Part shown: positions 31,701 through 41,711 of the stretch, in pieces
How positions within the stretch are numbered: position 1 is the stretch's first letter
How the letters are laid out: the number at the start of each line of letters is the position of its first letter
Assembly (NCBI GenBank): GCA_905221605.1
Contig: CAJNDS010000220.1
Span: forward strand, 78,501-142,500
DNA from: Symbiodinium natans
Lineage: Eukaryota > Sar > Dinophyceae > Suessiales > Symbiodiniaceae
DNA length: 64,000 bases
Direction: 5' to 3'
Notes under the pieces: generated by a model
Database searches by the model: none
What the model was told of the DNA's origin: nothing
The model's input: the letters and a program-made list of their open reading frames with translations, nothing else
Program-made: the position numbers and the translations under genes

Positions 31701-34700
31701 TTAGGGTTAAGGGTTTAGGGTTTAGGGTTTAGGGTTACCTTGTTGGGCCCTTCTTATAAGGGAATCCTACTACATGGGCGTCCCCTATCTTCGTAAGCCC
31801 CCCAAGTAGGTCCGTGTGTCGCGCACAAGTCATTCTTGCACTTGCGTCTCCTGGTGCTTGTTTGCTAAGATTTAAAGAAGGCTGGCTTGTGAGGTTTAGG
31901 GTTCAGGGATCGGGGTTCGGGGTGTGGGGTTTAGGGTTTAGGGTTTGGGGTTTAGGGTTTAGGGTGTAGGGTTTAGGGTTTAGGGTTTAGGGTTTAGCAG
32001 GGTTCCTTCTTCTTCCCTTCTGAGGCTTCCGCCCGCAACTGAATGCTTGCAGGAAGAGGAGCCCGTTTTCCTTCGGTGCCTGCGGCGGCTGCTGTGCGTT
32101 TGGGTGTCCAAGCGCAGTCGATGTGGTGGAGCAGGTAGGGGTTTTAGGGGTTTGGGGTTGGGGTTTAGGGTTGGCTGATGAGTTGAAGCCGAAGGTTCAA
32201 GACTTGTGCGTAGGGAGCTGCCATTTGCGGCGCATTGCTGCCTTTTCCTCCCGTCCTCCGGATGAAGGCGACGAGCGCCGCATCCTTCCGAATCGCGTGG
32301 TTCCGGCATCCGTGCCGTCGCCGCAAGGGGATCGCAGGGGCTAGCGTCAACAGGGTTTCGCGTTGGGGAGGTGTCGATGGGTTTCCAGAGGCTCAAGAGT
32401 TCAAGTGTTTGGTGCATAATTAGGGTTCAAGGGTTGAGTCCACGTGTTCAGGGCTTGAGGGCGGGCTTGGGGTGTCGCTTAGGATGTCTTTAGGGTTGTC
32501 GGTTAAAAGTAGTGTGGGCTGATGTTCGGCGACATCTTTCATGCAATGGACTGACACGCGGCATGCCATAGCCACCTGCCCGTGTCCACACTGGACCCAC
32601 GCCAGCCGAAGACAAGCGCACATTCATCTCAAAGCATGTAATGCTGAGCCCCCAAATCCTGAACCTCACCCCGTCTTGGACTCTTGGGGGGTCACCCTAT
32701 GGGGCAGGTTGGGGGACCCGATGATCGTCATCTCCTCTTCGCATCAGCCCACTCTTTGAGGCGCCTCGGCAGTGCGCTGTCTCGGTGGGCCCGATGGAGG
32801 CCGATGCGTGGCCGGTCTAGTCTGGTTCAGGGTGTAGACTGCAGAGTCTTGCGAATTATTGTTGGGGTTGGGTGGAACGAGGGTGAAGAGTGAAGCCCCT
32901 TTAGACCCTTACACTCCGATGGCCGAGAATCCCCCGTTCGTACTTCGATGGCCACGCCTAGGCGCGCTCGTGTTGCCCGGTAGGCGCTCCAAGCCACGCC
33001 CTAGCTCCTGAACTCTCAGCCCGAAACCCTGCACCCAAAACTCTCCAGCCCGAAGTCCATCCTAAACGTTCAACCATCAGCCCGAGCCCCGCAAAAGGAT
33101 TGCGAAACCCTAAACCCTAAACCCTAAACCCTAAACCCTAAACCCGAAACAGCCCCCCGGAGCCCTAAAGCCGCAAGACTTCGCGGGGCCAATCCAAGGC
33201 CGGGGACCGGGTGGCGGCCCCCTTGCTCACGCGACTTGGCCCTCGGAGGGGGGGGGAGTCGTCAAGGGGTTTTAGCTTTCATGGGGGCTTCCGGGTTTTT
33301 TGAAGGGGGTGCTTCTTGATCTTTATCGTGATTATTCTTCTTCTTGCTAGCTATACTTCTTCTTCTTCTTATGCTGATTGCTACGATTATTACCAGTATT
33401 ACATTTTTTGCCATGTGCACATCGGAAGGATGTAGGGTCTCGAGGGCTGCCAGGGGGTGCCCGAAGTGATGCGACTCTGGTACTTCGTTGTAAAGTCCAC
33501 CTCCCGGAGCTTGGGCCGCGCTGCGGGGACATCGCTCTTGCAAGGCCCAAAACCCGAAAAAAAACCAGGGGGGGGGAACCCTAAACCCTAAACCCTAAAC
33601 CCTAAACCCTAAACCCTAAACCCTAAACCCTAAACCCTAAACCCTAAACCCTAAACCCTAAACCCTAAACCCTAACTCCTAAACCCTAAACCCTAAACCC
33701 TAAACCCTAAACCCTAAACCCTAAAACCTAAAACCTAAAACCTACAACCTAAAACCTAAAACCTAAAACCTAAACCGGAAACCCTAAAACCAAAACGTTC
33801 TTCAGGGCTCCGAAGCCCTGGACCCTAAACCCAACAAAACCAAGATAAGCCTCTTCCAAACCCCCGAACCCCAAACCTTCCAAGCATGACAAGGACAGTA
33901 CTTGGAAGTGCTCTCAGAAGTACCTTAGTGAGGGCCCCTGTATGGGTTCAGGGTGTATTCCCTAAGCCCCAAACCTTTAAACAAACCGCTTAAACCCCAA
34001 AGCATGAAGCCCGAAACCCTAAACCCTAAACCCTAAACCCTAAACCCCAAACCCCAAACGCTTAACCCCAAACGCTTAACCCTAAACCCTAAACCCTAGT
34101 CCCTGGACCCTAAACCCTAAATCCTAAACCCTAAACCCTAAACTGTTAACCCTGAAGCTGCTCTGAAAGCCCCGCAAGCCGCCAACACAAGGCTCCTGCG
34201 GTCGCTCACCCGTCGCGGCTTGGCCGTGGAGGGCCGGGACTTCGCCTGGGAGGCCCCGGGGTTTTAGGGTTTAGGGTTTAGGGTTTCGGGTTTAGGGTTT
34301 TTCGGGTTTCGGGTTTAGGGTTTCGGGTTTCGGGTTTGAGTTTGGGGGTTCCGGGGCTTGGGGGTTCAGGATGGTGTCGTAAGTACCTCCAGACCCTCTG
34401 GGGTGGTGAGGGCGTTTGACTTTTAGGGCGCAGGGTTTTTGGCGCTGTGTCGGGCTTTGTGTTCAAGAGCCGGCCTGGCCTTCCGTTTTTGTATGGCAGC
34501 TCTCCGAATTATTGGTCCGATTTTGGGTACCCTAGATATCAAGCTCTGTATCGACATGATGGGAAGGAACCTGTTAAGCCCTCTTTGAGGCGGCAGATAC
34601 GTGTGAAGAATCCACGTGCCCTGAACCCAGAAGCGGGGAAGCACAATGAGCAGGCACCTGCCGGGGAGCATCCGGCAGCACGGCTGCAATATGCTGCTCT

Positions 34701-37700
34701 GGACTCTGGACCCCGAACCCGACAAGTCAGGCTTTGGGCGTTAACGCTTGAGAGGGCTCAGGTTTTCGGAGGTTTTTTTACCTATAGTGCTTCAGCACGG
34801 GATAGACTTGACGAGGTGGTCGCTGAGTCCGGGAGGCTGCAATAGCAGGGTAGGAGCCAAGGTAAGGTTGCAGCCGAAGAAGGGAGTGAGGAAAGGGTTT
34901 AGGGTTCAGGCTTAGGGTTTAGGGTGGTTGGACAGGCAAAAGCCAGTGAGAGGAATGGTTGCCACAAGTTCCGATCTACTTCAGGATCGGCACAGGCACG
35001 AAGGTTGGGCGTCCACTACCCCCCATTCAAATACCATGAGACAAGGACGGTCGAAACGCCTACAACACCCCCCCCCACCCCGGAAGTTCATGATGCTGTG
35101 TCATTGTAAACCCTAAACCTTAATCCTTAAACCCTAAACCCGAAACCCGAAACCCGAAACCCTTCACCCGAAAGGCCTCAACAGCGGAAAACTGCAGGCA
35201 CTTGCATCGCGGCTTGCGGAGCTCGGCTACGGAGACTCGGACTGCAAAAGGCCAAAGGTTGTCGAGTAAGATTTCAGGGCCTTCATACTACGGTTCAGGG
35301 TTTAGGGTTTAGGGTTTTGGGGGGGCTCTTTCATAGTAGAATTATCTGGGGACCAGAAGGGAAAACCAGTAGCAAGTATTCCGACCCCTGGAGTAGTTCG
35401 GAGCCTGCTCTCCAAAGACCTAAGCCCCGTAACCGATTTTAGGGTTTAGGGTTTAGGGTTCAGGAGTTCGGGGTTGTGAAAATGCTTGCTACTCAAGCTG
35501 CTGCTTGCGCTAGAAAAGGCGTGAGGGTGTTGCTTCACTTCAACCCCCAACACCCTAAACCCCAAACCCTAAACCCTTAACCCTAAACCCTAAACCCTAA
35601 ACCGAAACCCCAGGGCAATGCTGCTTCCTACGTGACTTGCAGGGAGCGTGCCGGAGTACCTGGCCGCGCGTCAACGCCCCTTTGCTGCTTTAAGGGTGAG
35701 GGTTTAGGGTTTAGGGTTTGGAGTTTAGGGTTTAGGGTTTGGGGTTCAGGGTTTGGGGTTCAGCGTGTAGGGGATTGGGGTTCAGGGTTTAGGGTTTGGG
35801 GTCTATGCAGCTCGTAAGCCCGTAAACCCTCGGCACCCAAACCCTAAACCCTAAACCCTGAACCCTAAACCCTAAGCCCTAAACCCCAAACCCTAAGCCC
35901 TAAACCCTAGGCCCTAAGCCCTAAACCCCAAACCCCAAACCCTAAACCCTAAACCCTAAGCCCTAAGCCCTAAACCCTAAACCCCAATCCCCACACCCCG
36001 AGACCGAGGCGAGGGCCTGGCCTGGAATGCCGCCTTCGCGCGGCGCGGCCGGCGCCTGGAGCGGGGGCGTAAGAGGCTTCAGGGCTCAGGGTTTTGGGGG
36101 TTTCGGGTTTGTAGGGTTTAGGGTTTAGGGTTTAGGGTTTAGGGTCTGTAGGGTTTAGGGTTTAGGGTTTAGGGTTTAGGGTTTAGGGTTTAGGGTTTAG
36201 GGGTTATGGGTCAGAGTTTAGGGTTTAGAGCTTAGGGTTTAGGGTTTGGGGTTTTGGTGGGTCCCCTGCGCCTTGAGCCCAAATCTCAACCCTAAGCTGG
36301 ACCCTGTAAAAAACCCCAGAGCCCTAGCCCCTAGACCCGAGTCCGAGGACCCCAAACTAAGCCCCCAAAACACGACTTGAAGGTTCATTGGCTCATTGGT
36401 AGTTCTCAGTGGAAGCTTTATTCCTGGGGTAGTTACATGGTCCCTTTATATGGGCCCTGAAGAGGAGACCCTTGTATCCCCCCAAGATTTATGTGCCAAC
36501 CAGGGTGGGCCGTCGCCGCCTCAGTTCTAACAAGCCATCAGCCCATCCCTACACCCTAAAACCCTAAAGCCTAAAACCCTAAACAGGCCCTAAACCCTAA
36601 AACGCTAAACCCTACAACGCTAAGCCCTGGGCCCTAAGCACCCTGGTTTAGGGCTTAGGGCTTCGGATTCAGGGGTAATAACCTTCGAGCCCGAGAGCTG
36701 CAGGAGCTGAGCTCCGAATTCCTCGCGACGCAGCGGCCTCTCATGGACCTGGTGGCCAGGCTTCGGGGGGCTTCGGGGGGTTGGGGGTTGAGGGGTTTAG
36801 GGGTTTAGGGGTTTAGGGTTGAGGGTTGAGGGTTGAGGGTTTAGGGCGAGGCGTCCGGCGCGAATCAAGCCCCCAAGTGCATCCCTGCCCTAAGCCCAGA
36901 TCCCGCGTTGTAAAGATTGTCGGGGTGTGGTTGAAAGGTATACCAGCTACACTTCGCCTGAACTTCTGTTGGCTGCAGGCCCGTTAAACGGTAATTGTAC
37001 CTAACCCTAAACCCCGACATTCCGAGAGAGGTACGCCGTTTCGGAGCGCCTCTGAGAACTACTAAGCGGGCTTCGGGAGCTACGGGTTTTCCGGTCTAGT
37101 GGTTTAGGGGCTTTGGGCGCTTGCGGAGTGTAGGGGTTTAGGAGGGGTTTAGGGGCAGTTTAGGGTACATGATGGTTTTGGGGGCTCTGATAACTCCTAA
37201 ACTTGGGATGTTCCCCCTTTACACTAACAGTCCTTGATAGGGATTAGAACAGTGGGTACTAGAATCCCTAAAAAGCACTGGGAGTATAAGGGGGAACATC
37301 GCAACCCTAGACCCTAATCCGCTTCATTTAAGATTTTTAGTCTCGCGTCGTGGAGGCTGCGGCCTCTGCTCAGCCAGGATCCCTTGCGCCATCCGTTCCA
37401 CGCGGGGATCCGCTGCCCTGCTATGAGAGAGAGGTCTAGGGTTGAGGTTTTGGGGCCTCTACGGATAGAATTCTAGCACGTGATTTCCCTGAGAGCCCAA
37501 GACCTTTATTAGGGAATCTACCTGAAAAACCCTTCTCAAAGGGTCCTCACGATGAAGGTATGCTCCCCCAAGCAAAAGGTGTTTTAGGCTCGGGACACTT
37601 CCCTGACCCCCCCAAACCCTCAAACCCTTGAACCTTAAACGCGAAACAGCAGTTTAGGCGACGCATGGAGGAGTCCAGGAGGTAGGGTTTTGCTTTATGC

Positions 37701-40700
37701 GGACTCTGAGGTTGTCAGAAGGGAGGAGTAGTGAAGGCCGACGAGTGACTGAGTTTGTCTTGCAAACAGGGAAAGAACTCGTGTACCGACTAAGTGCCCC
37801 AGAAGGCCTCTTCGAATGGCAAGGCGCCATCCCGGTTTTTGCGCACACCTTGAGAAGGCCTATCCTCCCAAATCCAGATCACTGAACCCAACAATCAAGA
37901 TGAACAGCCGAACCTGAAATCCTAAACCCTGACCTCAGACCCTAAACCCTTGACCCGACACCCCACCTTGCTGCTTCGAGGCTGTCTCGGCTGGCGCGCT
38001 GCCTTGCCTGACGTGGCAAACCTGACTGAGACAGGTGGGCGCGGAACTGGATCTACAGTGATTGAAGGGTCTCGGGTAAGTTGGCTACAGGCTTGTGGTT
38101 CTGTCGCCATCCGTAAGATCCAAAGCGCTTCCTATAAGTGGAAGCTTCTGCACCATGGCGGTCGTTTGTACATGTTGCTATGCTCTGAAGAAGCGCTAAG
38201 TTACTTAAGTTTGCGCAGTTGTGATGGGACTGTGGCTGCGGGGGTCTGAGGGCTTAGGCCCTGGTTTTTGCTGATGGAGAAACGGGTTCGTTCCCATGGA
38301 TCCCCCCAAAATGCCCTTTGATGCAAAAGAGCTCCCACAAATTAGGGTCATTCCAGGCCCGTGTTTATCTCCCCATGTGCTCATCGGTCCGGTTCAGGGG
38401 TGCTATTGCAGACGTTTGCGCTTCTTGATGAGAGGGCAGCTCTTCTAAGCGCTGAAGCACTTAAACCCTGCACCCTTAACCGCGACGTCCCGGTGTGTTT
38501 CCTCAGCCCGACACCCGAAACCCATGGAGGCAAGTATCCGATCATGGACGCCTCGTACCAGTCCACAGCCATTCCAGGGCTCTTCTTCGCAGGCGGCCCT
38601 ACTGAGCGCGCTTTCTCTCTCTCTCTCTCTCCCTCCCCGCGCTCTCTTGCTCGCTCTCTCGCTCTCATGTTTTTTTTTTTTTGTCTCTCTCTCTCTCCCT
38701 CTCTGTCGCTTAGCAGGGTTTGGGGCTCTTGCTGCCTGTCTGTCTCGACGGGACTGCTGTGAGGGGGCGATGAGAGCCTTTCTGTTGAAACACCGTGTAT
38801 GCTGCATGTCGAAGTGCAGAAACCCAGCTCAAGGAGCCCTCAGCCATGGGAGGGACTATCGACGTTCGGCTGGTGGCTTCATCCATGGCTTCAGGCGCTG
38901 CGGAACAGGGAGGTCAACTCAGCGTTCAATCTTGTGATGCTCTCACGCATGAATATGCGTCAAGGGTTGGCTGACAGGCTTGTGCTGACAGTCTTGTTGG
39001 CGGCAGGGGATGCTGCGATGTTGGCAGGTACACGGCCCGCGCACTCCACCGAATCCTACGCTACAAGCAAGCGGGTTGGCCGAATGCATCCTATGCAGTG
39101 GATGAGGACGGTGCCCTAAGAAGTCAGGGCATTCACGACAACTCACTGCGATGCCGCACTTCCGCAGCACATGCTGTTGCACATGCGCAGCTCGTGACTT
39201 TGGGGCACGCCTGCAAGGAGCCTTGGATGCGCCAGGCCAAAGACTGAGGGTGTTCATATGATGTTCCGTTAGCGTGTGGGAGCCTTTTGAGCTGACGCCG
39301 CCTTGGAGCCACGCGTGTCGCCTGATGTGCAGGTGCTTGGCCGGATCAATGAGGCCGCAGGCGTGAAGCCATGTGCGACGAAGTGCGTAGATCAGGGAAG
39401 ACGCAAAGAGCCCAATACCTCGTAGTTAAGGAATATACCTTAAATCATATAGGGATCCTTAATATGATTTAAGGTATATTCCTTACTTCAGGGGTATTGG
39501 GCTCTCTGGGGATCTCGGATTTGTTGAACAATCTGCATTGGGAGAGCACGTGAGGCACCAGGCCGTCCTTCTTGTGTGCTGGGGCATGTAGCACCCATGG
39601 CATCTTGTCCATGGCTCGCTGAGTTCGGGAGAAAGTCACTGAGGAGCCTTTCAACGTAAACCCGTGGGTCATGCCGGACTCCTGAGTCCCTCGCATCCCA
39701 AGCTCTAAGCCCCAAACCCACACCTCTGCTGCATGCCTTCTGCATTGGGTTTTAAGAAGAAGCTTGCGGTTGATCTGAAATAATATGGGAGGCGCCCTGC
39801 CCTTGGGGCTTCAAGCTGTTGTGGGTTTTCGGCTTTCAGCTTCCGAAAGGCCCGTATCAGATGTTCGGTGAGCTGGTGGACGTGCTTCTTTTCAAGGCCT
39901 GATCGGATCCTGGGCTAGAGCCAGGGTTTCGTTTTTCCATGCGCGACCCCAAGGCCCTACCGTAGACCCGAAAACCCAAGCCCTCAAAAACCCTAGGAGG
40001 CCGAAGCCTCTGCTTGGGTCCCTACAAGTCATGAGGGCGTCGTGACTACGGTTTTCTTTATGGGAAACCAAGGCAAAGTTATAAACGCATGACTTGGGAT
40101 GTTCCCCCTTATACTAACAGTCCTTAACAGGGATTATAACAGGTGCTATGATCCCAATTAAAGTGTTAAGTCTAGGGGGGGAGCATCCCAACACATAGAG
40201 CGTGTGAGAGGCAGGCCCCGGTGGCTTGCGAGTGCACTACTTCGAGGAGGTGCCCATGGCCTACGCCCAGGCCTTTCTTTCCTCCCCAAAAAATCCCGCC
40301 ATAAGAGGACTTGGTAGCCCAGTGGTGCCCAGTGGTGCCCAGTGGTGCCCAGTGGTGCCCTTTTCCCTTTTATTGGTTCAAGGTTCCCTTCCAAAGTAAC
40401 CAGCCCCAGGAAGGGTGCCCTGATTTTAGTATGGTTACTGGGCTACCAAGAGGAGGAGCCTTGTTTGGACGTTATTGTGTAGGTAGGCCCCGGCTTGTGA
40501 ATCTCTACTCATGATGCCTTCATGATTCAAACTCAGGTCTGAAGGAGGATCCTGCAGATGCCAGGGTTTTGGGGGTATAGGCTTTCGGGTTCTCGAGCTG
40601 TTCATGAGAAGCGGTCGGAGTCGTCGTGGTGCTCAAGCTCTGCCAGGAGAACAGCGACTTCCGCACCCACCCGCGCACGCTGCCTCAAGAGAGGGTTAAA

Positions 40701-41623
40701 CCCTAAACCCTAAACCCTAAACCCTAAACCCTAAACCCTAAACCCTAAACCCTAAACCCTAAACCCTAAACCCTAAACCCTAAACCCTAAACCCTAAACC
40801 CCCTGTGCTTCAGAAGTATCGAGCCGGGGGGCTCCCGAACTTAAAGTCGAATGTTGGTTGAGTCTCAATTGCAAGCGCCTAGATGTTGGGTTTAGGGTTT
40901 AGGGTTTAGGGTTTAGGGTTTAGGGTTTAGTTTGGTCAGGTGGCTAGATGTCTCGTGTCGTTTTATAAAAGCCTTTCGAGTGACCCCCCCCGTAAACCTT
41001 AAACCTCACATCCGACAATAAGGCTTGCTTCTCAGCTTCGTGTACGGCCGCTCGTCTTGTTCTGGGGGCTATGGGAACCCTAAACCCTAAACCCTAAACC
41101 CTAAACCCTAAACCCTAAACCCTAAACCCTGAACCCTAAAACGCGTTTGGAGCTCAGGGTTTCGGGGCGGCTTTTGAAATGGGAATGAAAGGTCAGTACT
41201 GGCAGACCTGTTGAAAGAAGCTTGGGCTTTACCAAAAAACCCCGAACCTTTAAACCCTCAAGTAAGGACCTTCCTTATACACGCCCAGTCAAAGAGCAGC
41301 CCCGACCCTGATGAACCTGAACTCCGCCAGCCTACCTGCCGAGTTCAGGGTTTAGGGGCCCTTGTAGGGGTTCTGGGTTCCATTTATAAGGTTTTCCCGG
41401 GTTTTGTCTTGGGTTTTGGACCCTAAGCCCTTAAGCCCTGAACCCGATGCCCTGAAGAAATGCTGTATGCTGGTGCCTCCGAGGCCGCCAGTTTAGCCCA
41501 GGAGACCTGCCAAGCCCTGGGGCAGTGGGTCGGGCACCGAGAACGACAGGGGGGTCGAGGGTTTAGGTTTTGGTGTTCGGAGTTTAGGGTGGTTTGCTGT
41601 GACAGGTGGGGATGTAGAGGAGC

Positions 41624-41711
<88 letters not shown>

